NCBI GenBank assembly: GCA_004298155.1
Contig: SCRD01000001.1
Coordinates: forward strand, 124,001-188,000
Origin: Acidobacteriota bacterium
GTDB lineage: Bacteria; Acidobacteriota; Terriglobia; UBA7540
Length of the DNA stretch: 64,000 nucleotides
Direction of reading: 5' to 3'
Positions 18,840-31,538 of this stretch are shown here, piece by piece. The notes beneath the pieces are model-generated. The model saw nothing but the letters and a program-made list of their open reading frames with translations. It did no database searches and was not told the origin of the DNA. The translations under genes and the position numbers were made by a program. Every line of letters begins with the position of its first letter. Position 1 is the stretch's first letter.

Positions 18840-19385
18840 TTGCTGACGATAAAGATTCATTACAGCCTTACCGTGGAGGACTACCTCGAGTATCAGGAAT
18901 TGTATCTCACAAGAATTGCAGGATTCTGGCAGAAATATCACTACAGGATTTTTGTGATTTTCGGAATTATTGTGTTTGTCGCGGGCATCAATTGGATTTT
19001 TTTCGAGCACCGCCACACATATCGTGGATGGGTTTCCATTCTCGGCGGCATGTACCTGGTGTTTGTCGGAGTGTGGGGCAGATGGAAGTGGAGGCGGTGG
19101 TTTCGTAAAAATGCGCATCTATATCAGAACCTCGAAGGCGAGATTACAGATGAGGACCTGACGGTGCGGAGCAGAACCGAAGATACTCGAGCAAAATGGG
19201 GACATTATTCAGGTTTTGCTGAATCTCGAAACCTGATTATCTTGCTGGATCCACAAGGGAATTGGCTGATCCTGCCAATGCGGGCTTTCGAGCCAGCCGA
19301 TCTGGAATCCTTCTTGAAATTGCTTCACACGAAGCTGGACATTTCGCCGGCAGGGACAAATCGGCCATCGGAGGCATCAGGCTGA
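18840..19385 (+). CDS. YcxB-like membrane protein
   Basis: 181 residues. An N-terminal amphipathic part (YSLTVEDYLEYQELYL) resembles the YcxB start. Two membrane helices follow at about 40-58 and 65-82, then a cytoplasmic PH-like YcxB C-terminal domain: ITDEDLTVRSRTEDTRAKWG, IILLDPQGNWLILPMRAF and LESFLKLL. The role of this family is unknown. The start is TTG at 18840 with a GGGGTGA sequence nearby. It is convergent with the MOSC gene. Confidence 0.72.
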   Translation: MLTIKIHYSLTVEDYLEYQELYLTRIAGFWQKYHYRIFVIFGIIVFVAGINWIFFEHRHTYRGWVSILGGMYLVFVGVWGRWKWRRWFRKNAHLYQNLEGEITDEDLTVRSRTEDTRAKWGHYSGFAESRNLIILLDPQGNWLILPMRAFEPADLESFLKLLHTKLDISPAGTNRPSEASG

Positions 19386-19455
19386 GGAGGGGAATTACAT
19401 AAGCACATCTTGAAAACCTACGGTTCAAAGTGTCTCTTGCCTTGAAAACGAGAGC

Positions 19456-20121
19456 CTACGAAGGAAGTTCATCTTCCTTTCGGTGATCGAGACTCATAAG
19501 CAGTCGCTTTCGCCAGTTTGGTGACAATGCCTCGACATTCAATGCCTTCTTGAAAAGCTCCGGGTCCTGAGGCTCATGATCGTAGAGCAGGTGAAGTATA
19601 TCCTTGACACTGATCCCGTTAACATCCTGATGGATCGGTGCAAGATTATCGCCTTTGCCGAGTTCGCCTTCTTCGACAACCGCGAAATAAAAACCGGTAC
19701 GCTTGCTCGAAAGGAATCGTTCCGGCATGTCGTCTCGCCCGAACTTGATTCCGAGCTTGTAACACGGCAGGCGTGGCTGGGTGACCATTAGAATGACCGT
19801 TCCCATACGGAAGCGGTCGCCAATATGTGCGTTATCCTCCAATAAGCCTGTTAGGGTCAGATTTTCTCCAAACGTGCCCCACGGCATTTTTACACCGGGA
19901 AGCTCTCGCCTCCAATATTCGTAATGCTCGGAGGGATACGCGGAAACAGCTTTATTGGGTCCACCATGCGCCGAAAGGTCCGCCTGGCGGTCGCCTTCGA
20001 TGTTAAGCACGGTCGTTTTGACTCGCCCATGGACGGGAGATTTGTAGATCCCCGTCGTAACATCATGGTGATCCGAAAACACCTTACGTGGAAGGCCGAC
20101 ATTAACCGATAGGATCTTCAT
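19456..20121 (-). CDS. MOSC-domain protein (YiiM-like)
   Basis: 221 residues. The MOSC signature is present: SAHGGPNKAVSAYPSEHYEYW, GTFGENLTLTGL, GDRFRMGTVILMVTQPRLPC with the conserved cysteine, then a 3-alpha C-terminal tail (about 165-221). YiiM-type MOSC proteins use the molybdenum cofactor to reduce N-hydroxylated compounds. The molybdenum theme recurs in the nitrate reductase further right, but the genes are not linked in one operon. The start at MKILSVNVG fits the family; an ATG 8 codons upstream is less likely. Confidence 0.88.
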   Translation of the reverse strand: MKILSVNVGLPRKVFSDHHDVTTGIYKSPVHGRVKTTVLNIEGDRQADLSAHGGPNKAVSAYPSEHYEYWRRELPGVKMPWGTFGENLTLTGLLEDNAHIGDRFRMGTVILMVTQPRLPCYKLGIKFGRDDMPERFLSSKRTGFYFAVVEEGELGKGDNLAPIHQDVNGISVKDILHLLYDHEPQDPELFKKALNVEALSPNWRKRLLMSLDHRKEDELPS

Positions 20122-20250
20122 CGTGTTCAACGTCGCGGCACGCAAGCTGCATTTTTGAAACTAAACCCGCGGCAGGGTACAGAGGATAGCAACCGGCCGT
20201 TTTCTGCGATAAGTTTTCAACCTTCGCACGCCTGATTATAATGGATGAGC

Positions 20251-20335
20251 GCGAAAGTGGCGGAATTGGCAGACGCGCCAGACTTAGGATCTGGTCCCGC
20301 AAGGGGTGGGGGTTCGAGTCCCCCCTTTCGCACCA
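20251..20335 (+). tRNA. tRNA-Leu (anticodon UAG), CCA encoded
   Basis: Acceptor arm GCGAAAG pairs with CTTTCGC before A-CCA at the end. The D arm includes GGCGGAATTGGCAGACGC. The anticodon stem CCAGA/TCTGG encloses the loop CTTAGGA, giving anticodon TAG. A long class II variable arm and the T arm GGGGGTTCGAGTCCCCC follow. 85 bases in all. Confidence 0.97.
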
Positions 20336-20732
20336 TTAAGTTGCTGACACGTATCTGGTATTTTCTTGCACTTCGAGCGATACTTTCGCCACTTTAGTAC
20401 CAGGCTCGAACTCCTGTTAAATACCTTCCTCATTAGCAACGTCCTTCACCTTCGCCGAAGCGTAGTGCTTGTCTCGGACCGTCAAGTTGTCAGACTTGCC
20501 TAACACAACAGGTGTGTTAAGGCTCGATGCGCCCACACCGCCACTTTCTGAACGAGGGCTAAGCACCGACCGCCTATAGTTCTTCTTCTCAAATCATTGA
20601 CTGGCGACTCCTCATCAGCTGGGTTGTCTGAATGGACGGCCTCTGAATCATAAGCTTTTATCGAGCGATTAAGAGCCACAATTGAAGCACGCTACAGGGC
20701 ACCGATTCGCGGGGGAAGGCAACCATGTCGAT
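20336..20732. other. region downstream of tRNA-Leu, mostly non-coding
   Basis: 397 bases between the tRNA 3' end and the end of the porin gene. Apart from the possible integrase tail listed separately, no gene is seen. No repeat of the tRNA 3' end, as an attachment site would give, was noticed in the following kilobases. Confidence 0.4.
20417..20533 (-). pseudogene. possible remnant of a tyrosine-recombinase C-terminus
   Basis: Read leftward, the frame ends with VVLGKSDNLTVRDKHYASAK followed by about ten residues and a stop. The spacing resembles the end of tyrosine recombinases (LGHS-type motif, then a catalytic Tyr in a KHYA context). The box-III histidine is Lys here and nothing upstream is recognisable, so it cannot be a working enzyme. 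Its place beside a tRNA 3' end, the usual integration target, supports the reading. The match is short and could be chance. Confidence 0.3.
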
Positions 20733-22244
20733 TCAGAGTGAGGCATTGAATTCAACATAACCGAACTGGCCGTTTGTTCCATTAGGATAAATTTGCCTGA
20801 TCACATCGGAACCCCATGCCCAGGCATAGTAGGTGGTGAAGCTAAACCTCGTTGTGAGCTTATAGTCAACGCTCAAGTCCCATACGTTGCCGAGCTTAGT
20901 GTTCCCTCCACCAGGTCGCCCGACGTACCCGAACGTCTGGGGTTGGTATGGCCCTCCGCCCAAATACCAGAGATCATTTCGTTCGGCCAGTGAAAGCGAA
21001 TGTCCTTCAGTCCTCAATAGTACCTTCCGGTGTGGGCGCAGATCGAGAGTAGCATACAGGTCTTTATTGTTTTGCATATTGTAGAAAGGAAATCGCGCAT
21101 AAGGCCGGGGAGTTGGCAAGAGTTGTGAAAATGTGGTGTGCTTGCTGTCATTGGGATTGCCGTCGCCGCTGCCATAGGAATACCCTGCGCTAAGCCAGGG
21201 GGTGAGACGCTGAACGGGAGGCTGCCAGCCAAACTCGCCCACAAGGGCTCCCGCACGATCCGATTGCAGTCCCCATGACCCGGCCTGGAAAACACCCCAG
21301 ACCAGAAAATCGAATTTCCCCGAAGTTGCCGTATTGAAAACCTGAAGATAATCGGCCCCAAACGTCGCTAGTAGAATGTCCTGATTATCTACCCGCCGCG
21401 CCGCCAGCGGACGGTTATCCGTCTTCAACACGGCTCTGCGGGGGTCATCGTAACCGATGCCGAAAATCCGCAATTCCGAGTCGCCTCCTTTTCTCGAGAT
21501 CGGCACCGTGTAACTGCCGTAGACGAAGCCGACATCCAGTTCACCCATTCCTTGAGCCTGGTAAACGCCCTGCGTCGCGCGCGCAGCGACGAAGGTTAAA
21601 TTATTCTTTTCCCAGTCTTGTATAAATTGGATTCCATCATAACTACGGCCGACGGCTGACCACCCGAAGTTGCCGATCAGGCGCTGGGTGATGCGAGTCT
21701 TTTCCATCACGGCCAGTGTCGGATCTCTTGGAGTGACCTCGCTTCCGTCCAGAAATTCGAAGCGCCCAAGCCGCAAGCTGCGCCTGTCGCCGGCTTTGAA
21801 GCGGATAAAACCTTGCTTAAGAAAAATCCGAACCACGTTCTGGCGCGCTCCGTTAGCTGCATAATAGGTGGCGCCAAGGCCGAGCTGACCCTGCGGAGCG
21901 GGCGCAATGGCATCATTGGGAAGCGCGAACTGCATGGGAACCGCCGCTTCAGCCTGCCAATCCAATCTGCTCCGGTTCTGTCCGATACTCAGGCGGAGGA
22001 GAGAATGAGTAAGAGCGTACGTAGAGGAAGCGGTATCAGCCTCAAACCAGTCCCATGATTCTAGACGTGTCCGCCAACTGCCCGAAATATCGAACGGGCC
22101 AGCCGTTAGAGTGGCCGAACTTTTACCGCCGTCGGGCCGTGAAGGGATCTGACACAGCACGCTGCCCACGAACAGAAGATCTACCGCAGAGGATAAGAGG
22201 ACTGGCAAAAACAGGCTGCGAAATTTCAAAATACACGGATTCAT
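20733..22244 (-). CDS. outer-membrane alginate-export-family (porin-like) protein
   Basis: 503 residues from ATG 22244; a TTG 12 codons upstream is also possible. A long hydrophobic signal region (about 8-33, ending VLCQIPS) precedes an all-beta domain with the alginate-export family pattern: NVVRIFLKQGFIRFK, RRSLRLGRFEFLDGSEV, YDGIQFIQDWEKNNLTF, and a C-terminal strand ending in aromatic/hydrophobic residues (GQFGYVEFNASL). Family members form 16-18-stranded outer-membrane barrels for anions and polyanions. It starts 49 bases after the narK stop on the same strand, so it probably belongs to the nar transcript and may pass nitrate or nitrite (inference). Confidence 0.82.
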   Translation of the reverse strand: MNPCILKFRSLFLPVLLSSAVDLLFVGSVLCQIPSRPDGGKSSATLTAGPFDISGSWRTRLESWDWFEADTASSTYALTHSLLRLSIGQNRSRLDWQAEAAVPMQFALPNDAIAPAPQGQLGLGATYYAANGARQNVVRIFLKQGFIRFKAGDRRSLRLGRFEFLDGSEVTPRDPTLAVMEKTRITQRLIGNFGWSAVGRSYDGIQFIQDWEKNNLTFVAARATQGVYQAQGMGELDVGFVYGSYTVPISRKGGDSELRIFGIGYDDPRRAVLKTDNRPLAARRVDNQDILLATFGADYLQVFNTATSGKFDFLVWGVFQAGSWGLQSDRAGALVGEFGWQPPVQRLTPWLSAGYSYGSGDGNPNDSKHTTFSQLLPTPRPYARFPFYNMQNNKDLYATLDLRPHRKVLLRTEGHSLSLAERNDLWYLGGGPYQPQTFGYVGRPGGGNTKLGNVWDLSVDYKLTTRFSFTTYYAWAWGSDVIRQIYPNGTNGQFGYVEFNASL

Positions 22245-22293
22245 GGGAGTGTGCTGCAATTTGACGTCTGGTTGATGCAAGTGCCTTTCCGGA

Positions 22294-23622
22294 CTAAGTG
22301 TGTCTGCTGGCTTCCGGCTTTAGCAGCGACGATGGTACTGGCGGAATTTCCTGCGCATATTTGAGAATCCATACCATTGAAAGAGAGAACAGCGCCAGAA
22401 AGACGAAAACTACAAAACCGATTGGATAGCCACGCGTGCCAAGGTTGTGAACTGCAAACCCCATCACCGGCGGGATCACAAATCCACCCAGCGCCCCAAG
22501 GCCGCCAACCCATCCAGCCGCACCGCCCACGGCGTGCGGCACCGCCTGAGGAACAAGCTTGAATACGGCTGCGTTGCAGACTCCCATGCCGATGGCCAAC
22601 AGAATTTCACCCGGGATTGCGAGCTCAAACTGGGTAGTCCCTGTCATGACGATCGCACCCACCAGCATGATCAGCAGAGCAAGAATGGCGGTGTTTTCTC
22701 CGCCCTCACGAAGATGATCTGATAGCACACCTCCCGCGATGCGAATCGAAGAGGCTAGAATCGAGTAGAGCGCGGTGAGGCCGCCTGCGGCAATAATGCT
22801 TACGCCGTAGTAGGAGTGCCAGTAGGTAGGCAGCCAGGCGGTCAGGGCGATAAAACCACCGAATGTTGTGAAGTAGAGCCAGACCAGCGCCCATGTTCTC
22901 CACACTCGGGCAGAAACGCGCAGACTTTCCTTCAGCCCGCCCGCAGGAAAGAGGGCTTGGCCGCGTGCAGCAGCCACGCCTCGGGCTGTATCAGGATCCA
23001 TTCCCTCGCCGCGGAATTGGAAATACCAGGCGTTCCGCCCATAGCCAACATAAAATAGTGTTCCCACGGACAGAAAGGCCAGCCAAGCCAGGTAGGAACC
23101 GGCCAGGCTGAGGGCCACCAGCGCCGCCGGAAGAAGGATCGAGAAGATGCCAGGCGCAAGGTTACCGACACCGGCAAATATGGCGAGGGCCCTTCCTTGC
23201 CGCTCCTGAGGAAACCAGTAGGAGACCTGGCTGATACCAACAGAGAAGGTCGCGATGCCGCATCCAGAGAGCACGCCAAGAATTAGCAGTATGGGATATA
23301 AACTGGCGGTCAGATGATCGGGATAAAAAATGAAAATCACCAACAGCAAACCGGACATTCCGATAACAGAAAGAACTAAGAGCACTATGAATGGCTTTCG
23401 CCCACCCGTGGTGTCGACCCAGGCTGAAAACGGAATTCGGAGCAACGAACCTGACAACGATGGGGCAGCGACAAGAAATCCCACCATTAGTGGACTCAAG
23501 TGCATCACTTCCTGGAAGCGGCTGGCCGCGGGGCCAAACAATGCCACGGCAGCAAAGCCCACAAAGAATCCCACTGTTGCTGCCAATAGGGCCCGGATGG
23601 GTGTTCCTTTAATTTTTGCCAA
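22294..23622 (-). CDS. narK: nitrate/nitrite transporter, MFS NarK family
   Basis: 442 residues with about 12 membrane helices. NarK-family features: RIPFSAWVDTTGGRKPF in the loop after helix 2, GIGMGVCNAAVFKLVP and GAAGWVGGLGALGGFVIPP near the nitrate-signature helices. It moves nitrate in, or exchanges it for nitrite, at the inner membrane. The start is taken as TTG 23622 because AAAGGAGA lies 5 bases upstream and the protein then begins LAKIKGTPIR; an in-frame TTG at 23646 directly after the narI stop is the alternative. It is the sixth gene of the nar operon, 25 bases after narI. Confidence 0.9.
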   Translation of the reverse strand: MAKIKGTPIRALLAATVGFFVGFAAVALFGPAASRFQEVMHLSPLMVGFLVAAPSLSGSLLRIPFSAWVDTTGGRKPFIVLLVLSVIGMSGLLLVIFIFYPDHLTASLYPILLILGVLSGCGIATFSVGISQVSYWFPQERQGRALAIFAGVGNLAPGIFSILLPAALVALSLAGSYLAWLAFLSVGTLFYVGYGRNAWYFQFRGEGMDPDTARGVAAARGQALFPAGGLKESLRVSARVWRTWALVWLYFTTFGGFIALTAWLPTYWHSYYGVSIIAAGGLTALYSILASSIRIAGGVLSDHLREGGENTAILALLIMLVGAIVMTGTTQFELAIPGEILLAIGMGVCNAAVFKLVPQAVPHAVGGAAGWVGGLGALGGFVIPPVMGFAVHNLGTRGYPIGFVVFVFLALFSLSMVWILKYAQEIPPVPSSLLKPEASRHT

Positions 23623-23647
23623 GCATTCTCCTTTCTCCCCAGTCAAC

Positions 23648-24346
23648 TTATTCCCCGGCCAGCGGTGCCACTTTCCGGTACCAACGCACCAGCTGCGGTT
23701 TTCGCCAGAAGTATGGATTGGGAGCTACAAGGATATGAACCAGGCGTGTAAAGGGGAAAACTCCAATTAACAGATAGAAATTGATGATATGAAATTTGAC
23801 GACCAGGGGCATCGTTGCGAGGAAACTGATGTTCGGATTAAATTTTAAAAGCGACCACAGGTAGGGCGCTAGTGAAGCCGCAAACCATGAAGAGCCCCAG
23901 GCATGAAAGACGGCAATATAAATCCCGCTGACGAGCTGGAATAAGAGGAGAATATCTACCAGCCAGTCCACTCCTGTCGTTACGCTAGAGACCTTGGAAT
24001 CGATCAGCCTTCTCCTCACAGCACCCAGCAGTCCCAGCGTCGCCAGCAAAGCAAAACTGAGGCCGGTGATTTCCAACGCATACAACCGCAGCGGACGACT
24101 ATTCCACAACAGGATTTCTCCGGGGATCAGGAAGGCGACAAGGTGCCCTGTCAGGATCGCGACAATGCCGAAGTGAAAGGGCGCTAGCCCCCAGAAGTGC
24201 TTGCGGTTTTCGAGAAACTGCGAGGAGAGGCTTGAATAGGTAAAAGTCTCCGAACGGTAGCGATGGATGGTAAAGACAAAAAAGTTGAGAAAAACCGCGT
24301 AGGGCAGCACACCAAACAATATCGGTTCCAGATATTGGCTAATCAT
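23648..24346 (-). CDS. narI: respiratory nitrate reductase gamma subunit (cytochrome b)
   Basis: 232 residues with five membrane helices. It anchors NarGH and takes electrons from quinol through two b hemes. Histidines suited to heme binding occur near HFGIVAILTGHLVAF (helix 2) and in MPLVVKFHIINFYLL (helix 5). It starts MISQYLEPILFGVLPYAVF; the longer frame is rejected because AAGAGG lies 6 bases before this ATG and NarI proteins start here. The first 8 bases overlap the end of narJ, indicating coupled translation. Confidence 0.92.
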   Translation of the reverse strand: MISQYLEPILFGVLPYAVFLNFFVFTIHRYRSETFTYSSLSSQFLENRKHFWGLAPFHFGIVAILTGHLVAFLIPGEILLWNSRPLRLYALEITGLSFALLATLGLLGAVRRRLIDSKVSSVTTGVDWLVDILLLFQLVSGIYIAVFHAWGSSWFAASLAPYLWSLLKFNPNISFLATMPLVVKFHIINFYLLIGVFPFTRLVHILVAPNPYFWRKPQLVRWYRKVAPLAGE

Positions 24347-24896
24347 GACTTGCCTCTTGCGCTGAATCTCTCCACACTGATTCAAGAACACGGCTGAGCG
24401 CCTTCAGCACTTTTTCATAGGGACTATCCTTGCCCGCAATAGCTGCCAGCATCTTGCTCAATGCCGGAATCACGCTTTCCCTGGCAAGGCTCCCGGCTGT
24501 CGCGCCATTCATGCGGGCAAGCAGAGGAAGTACGTGGCTGATGTGGTCAGGGAGTTCACTGTTCTCCGGAACTCCGCAGCGCTTGAGTTCCTGGCGCATG
24601 TTCACCAGAAAGTTTCCGCGTTCATAGTTGTCGCCGTAAAGCTGCCAGCCGACTTCCAGCGCACAGATGGGATTGAGGTCAAAAGTCTGGACATAGACTT
24701 CCTGCACCCCTTCGATCGTCAGGTCGCAAACGCAGGCGCTGAAATCACGAAGGTCCTTAGCCGCCTCTCGATCGATTTCCCCTGTGAGACTCCGGCATGC
24801 ATCAACTCGTTGCAGATAGTCGTCGCGGGGGTAGCTTAGAATTTCGCTGAATTGTTCCAGGATGCAGAAGCAGTTCGTTCTCGTGCTGACCTGCAT
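24339..24896 (-). CDS. narJ: nitrate reductase assembly chaperone
   Basis: 185 residues of the TorD/NarJ all-helical family. Family sequence: LEQFSEILSYPRDDYLQRV at the start, VQEVYVQTFDLNPICALEVGWQLYGDNYERGNFLVNM in the middle (quoted in part here as YVQTFDLNPICALEVGW) and LPDHISHVLPLLARM. NarJ binds the NarG N-terminus while the Mo-bisPGD cofactor and Fe-S clusters are inserted. AGGAGGGGA precedes the ATG, and the ATG overlaps the narH stop (TAATG). Confidence 0.92.
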   Translation of the reverse strand: MQVSTRTNCFCILEQFSEILSYPRDDYLQRVDACRSLTGEIDREAAKDLRDFSACVCDLTIEGVQEVYVQTFDLNPICALEVGWQLYGDNYERGNFLVNMRQELKRCGVPENSELPDHISHVLPLLARMNGATAGSLARESVIPALSKMLAAIAGKDSPYEKVLKALSRVLESVWRDSAQEASHD

Positions 24897-26386
24897 TACA
24901 TTCCCCTCCTGGGCCCGGCAACGAACCCAAAGCCGGAACTCTGTTTGTTAACCAGCGGGTCTTCCAACATCTGGAGAGCTTCTTCGCGGTGCATGGGAGG
25001 AATAACGAACCGGTCCTCAAAGGTACAGAGCGAAGTGAGCTGGTAGATTGCTTCTGCTTCCTCGACGGAACTGTCTGCTTCCTTTAGCATTCGCCCGGCA
25101 AGCTCCATTGTTACATCACCCACGGTGAGCGCGCGGCGGTACCACCGCACGGCCTTCTGCTTGCGAAGTGCGTAACGCACCATCTCTTCGTTTCCGGCGC
25201 CAAACAGGTTGGCCAGGAACTTAAGCGGCAGACGGCATTGATCAATGTCATGGAACAGGCCGTCCGCCGCATGAGAAATGGTGTTGCCGTTCTGGTTTGC
25301 CATCACAGGCGACATGGGCGGGACATAGAACAGCATGGGCAGCGTGCGATACTCGATGTGCGGCGGGAGGGCGATTTTCCATGTCTTCACAAATTTGTAG
25401 ACGGGTGACCGCTGGGCCGAATCAATGACGGAATCGTGAATTCCATTCCTGCGCGCCGCATCGATCACCACAGGGTCATGCGGGTCGAGGATCAGCGATC
25501 GATGAGCTTCCACCAGTTCCTCATTTGGGCGCCGCGCGGTTTCCTCAATTCGCTCGGCGTCGTAAAGGATTGCGCCCAAATAGCGGATGCGTCCTACACA
25601 CGAATGGAAACAGGCCGGCGCCTGGCCTGTTTCAAGACGCGGAAAACAAAGAATGCATTTTTCCGATTTGCCGGTGGACCAGTTGAAATAGACTTTCTTG
25701 TACGGGCATGCTGCCACGCAGGCACGCCAGCCGCGGCACCGCTTCTGATCGAGCAACACAATGCCATCCTCGCCCCGCTTGTAAAGTGCGCCCGAAGGGC
25801 ACGCAGCCACGCAGGATGGATTCAGGCAGTGATTGCAGATGCGGGGGAAATAGAAGTACACGAGCCGCTCCACGGCGGAAAGCTGAGCCTGCTGGTCTGG
25901 GGTGAGGCCCTTGAGATTGAGATCATGCTCGGCGTATATGGGCGAGCCACCGAGATCGTCGTCCCAATTCGGCCCCGCTTCGATGTCCATGGGCTTTCCC
26001 GTCACCATGGAAAGCGGCCGTGCTGTCGGCTGGTCGTCACCCTGGGGAGCGTTGAACAGCGTCTGATAATCGTAAGTCCACGGCTCGTAATAGTCGTCCA
26101 TGGTCGGCATGCTGGGGTTGTGATAGATATTGAAGACTGTCCGGAGCTTGCCAGTGGACTTCAACCTTAGCTTGCCATCCTTTACTTCCCAGCCGCCGTG
26201 ATAGTTTTCCTGGTCTTCCCAACGTGTCGGGTAGCCGGTGCCGGGCTTGGTTTCCACGTTGTTCCACCACATGTATTCGGCGCCCTTGCGATCTGTCCAG
26301 ATGTTCTTGCAGGCGATGCTGCACGTGTGGCAGCCGATGCACTTATCCAGGTGGAAGACCATAGCGATTTGCATTCGAACATCCAT
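24896..26386 (-). CDS. narH: respiratory nitrate reductase beta subunit
   Basis: 496 residues. Four ferredoxin-type Cys groups carry electrons from NarI to NarG: CIGCHTCSIACKNIW, CNHCLNPSCVAACPSG, CRGWRACVAACPYKK and CILCFPRL...CFHSC. In the third group a Trp replaces the second Cys (CRGW), the mark of the [3Fe-4S] cluster in NarH. There is no signal peptide, so the reductase faces the cytoplasm. The start at MDVRMQIAMVFHLDKC has AGGAAGGA 5 bases upstream; an earlier GTG in frame overlaps the narG stop region and is less likely. 11 bases separate it from narG. Confidence 0.94.
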   Translation of the reverse strand: MDVRMQIAMVFHLDKCIGCHTCSIACKNIWTDRKGAEYMWWNNVETKPGTGYPTRWEDQENYHGGWEVKDGKLRLKSTGKLRTVFNIYHNPSMPTMDDYYEPWTYDYQTLFNAPQGDDQPTARPLSMVTGKPMDIEAGPNWDDDLGGSPIYAEHDLNLKGLTPDQQAQLSAVERLVYFYFPRICNHCLNPSCVAACPSGALYKRGEDGIVLLDQKRCRGWRACVAACPYKKVYFNWSTGKSEKCILCFPRLETGQAPACFHSCVGRIRYLGAILYDAERIEETARRPNEELVEAHRSLILDPHDPVVIDAARRNGIHDSVIDSAQRSPVYKFVKTWKIALPPHIEYRTLPMLFYVPPMSPVMANQNGNTISHAADGLFHDIDQCRLPLKFLANLFGAGNEEMVRYALRKQKAVRWYRRALTVGDVTMELAGRMLKEADSSVEEAEAIYQLTSLCTFEDRFVIPPMHREEALQMLEDPLVNKQSSGFGFVAGPRRGM

Positions 26387-26397
26387 ATCGATCCTTC

Positions 26398-30045
<3,648 letters not shown>

Positions 30046-30053
30046 CGTCTCCC

Positions 30054-30929
30054 TCAGATTCCCAGCCTTCCGTCAACCAGCGCCCTCCTGATGCCGCGTA
30101 TTCTTCGTTTCCATATCAGGCCCAGGATCACCAGACCGACGGCCGTGCCACCAAGACCGAACAGGAAAAACCGAAGGCGATAAACGCCCGCGTTCTCCAT
30201 GCCAGTCTCCTTCGAGGCCTGCTCGAAAAATGCAGTGAGGGCGATGATCTCAGCCTGCTTGAGCGGGCGCTTTGTGAAGATGGGCTTCATAGTGGCGCTG
30301 GCCGGGCTCTTGAGCCACGCCTCAACACCCTTCCGGCCATTTAGCCGGACGTATGCCTGGGTCAGATCCGGCCCAAGCTGCCCACCGCCCAGCGCCCCAG
30401 CCACACCCTTCACAGCGTGGCACGAAACGCATGACGGCCCACCGTCCAGAAGCTGTTTGCGGCCCAGAAAGAGCGACTTCCCTTCTGCAACCTGTTCCTG
30501 CGTGAAGGGTGGTTCCTGAGCTTCAGCGGCAGGTGCACCCAAAGCCTCCTCGGACTGCTTGGCGATAAAGGTCAGCAGCGACTCCGCCATCTGCGGTATC
30601 ATACCCGGCACGGAAGGCATGACGATGCCGCCGTATTCCTGCTTCAGCTTGAGCGCATAGGGATCGCCGCTGTCGATGACGGCTTGCGGATTCATGAGCC
30701 ATCCTTCCAGCCAATCGTGATCCCGCGCCTTCGTGACGCCTCTCAAGTCCGGACCAAGCAGCTTGCCGCCGCCAATGGTGTGGCAGGCAGCACAGTTCTG
30801 CTGGAAATAGGCTTTTGCGTCCTGCTGGGCGCGGGCCGTCAGGGGATTCAGGAATGCAACCCCGGACACCGCGCATAGCACAAGCCCAACTACGTTTGAT
30901 TGTTTACCCCACCATGCGTTCACGATCAT
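30054..30929 (-). CDS. membrane-anchored diheme cytochrome c (NarC-like), first gene of the nar operon
   Basis: 291 residues. N-terminal signal (about 12-35, ending TARAQQ), two c-type heme motifs (CAACH about residue 46-50; CVSCH about 165-169), each in a cytochrome c domain with a Met ligand candidate, and a C-terminal membrane helix (about 252-272) followed by a basic cytoplasmic tail. Thermus has a diheme cytochrome NarC encoded directly before narGHJIK (established knowledge), and the order here is the same. NarC there helps NarI assemble and connects to electron donors. The ATG overlaps its GGAG closely; GTG two codons later is an alternative. Confidence 0.88.
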   Translation of the reverse strand: MIVNAWWGKQSNVVGLVLCAVSGVAFLNPLTARAQQDAKAYFQQNCAACHTIGGGKLLGPDLRGVTKARDHDWLEGWLMNPQAVIDSGDPYALKLKQEYGGIVMPSVPGMIPQMAESLLTFIAKQSEEALGAPAAEAQEPPFTQEQVAEGKSLFLGRKQLLDGGPSCVSCHAVKGVAGALGGGQLGPDLTQAYVRLNGRKGVEAWLKSPASATMKPIFTKRPLKQAEIIALTAFFEQASKETGMENAGVYRLRFFLFGLGGTAVGLVILGLIWKRRIRGIRRALVDGRLGI

Positions 30930-31027
30930 ACTCCGAGAGTTTCGTTCGTACTTTCCTTCCTTGCTTCGAGCTGTTTTTCAACCACTTATAGAATCCTTTT
31001 TTGCCTCCGCGGCTGCCGATGCAGCCC

Positions 31028-31528
31028 TCACGCAGAAGGCTTAGTGGATAAAGAAGTCGATTGGTCTTTGAAACCTGATGTCTCCAGGCGCTTGTGTTCG
31101 GCAGGGTCGCTTTGCTGGTTCAAGCGCGTCCGAACCAGGTTCGCCAGCGTCTGAGTTTCAAGAAAATGCATGAGCTGATTTCTCAATTCAACCCACGAAT
31201 CGTGCAATGCACACTGTCCATGAACGGAACATTGGCCTTCCTCCAGGATGCACTCGGTGAGTGTCATCTCCCCCTCGATACATTGCACGATCATCAGGAG
31301 ATTGATCTTATCGGGCGGCAGCGCCAGCTCGTAACCGCCGCCAATTCCTTTGTAAGAGCGGAGCATCCGCTTGCGTCGCAGATCGAGCAAAATCTTGCAT
31401 AAGAAGGAACTGGGAATATCCTCCTGCTCAGATATCTCGCGGCTGCCGCAAAGCTTTCCTGGAGGTTGCATCGCCAGATAGCTCAATGCCCGGATTGCGT
31501 AAGCCGATGACTTGGATAGCATCAGCAT
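31028..31528 (-). CDS. Rrf2-family regulator, NsrR/IscR-like
   Basis: 166 residues. Winged helix at the N-terminus (LSKSSAYAIRALSYLAMQ, then FLCKILLDLRRKRMLRSYKG-GGGYELA as the recognition helix and wing). Three cysteines, C-X6-C-X5-C (CILEEGQCSVHGQC), lie where NsrR and IscR bind an Fe-S cluster; X6/X5 spacing occurs in some NsrR proteins, which lose repression when NO destroys the cluster. The gene sits 98 bases upstream of the narC-like gene on the same strand, so it may control nar, itself or the divergent PAS-LuxR gene. The start is either of two ATGs two codons apart. Confidence 0.85.
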   Translation of the reverse strand: MLMLSKSSAYAIRALSYLAMQPPGKLCGSREISEQEDIPSSFLCKILLDLRRKRMLRSYKGIGGGYELALPPDKINLLMIVQCIEGEMTLTECILEEGQCSVHGQCALHDSWVELRNQLMHFLETQTLANLVRTRLNQQSDPAEHKRLETSGFKDQSTSLSTKPSA

Positions 31529-31538
31529 TGACTCAATC

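Noticed and set aside
30930-31027. Fnr/Dnr palindrome before the nar operon
   Set aside because: No TTGAT-N4-ATCAA or TGAC-N4-GTCA site could be found in the 98-base gap.
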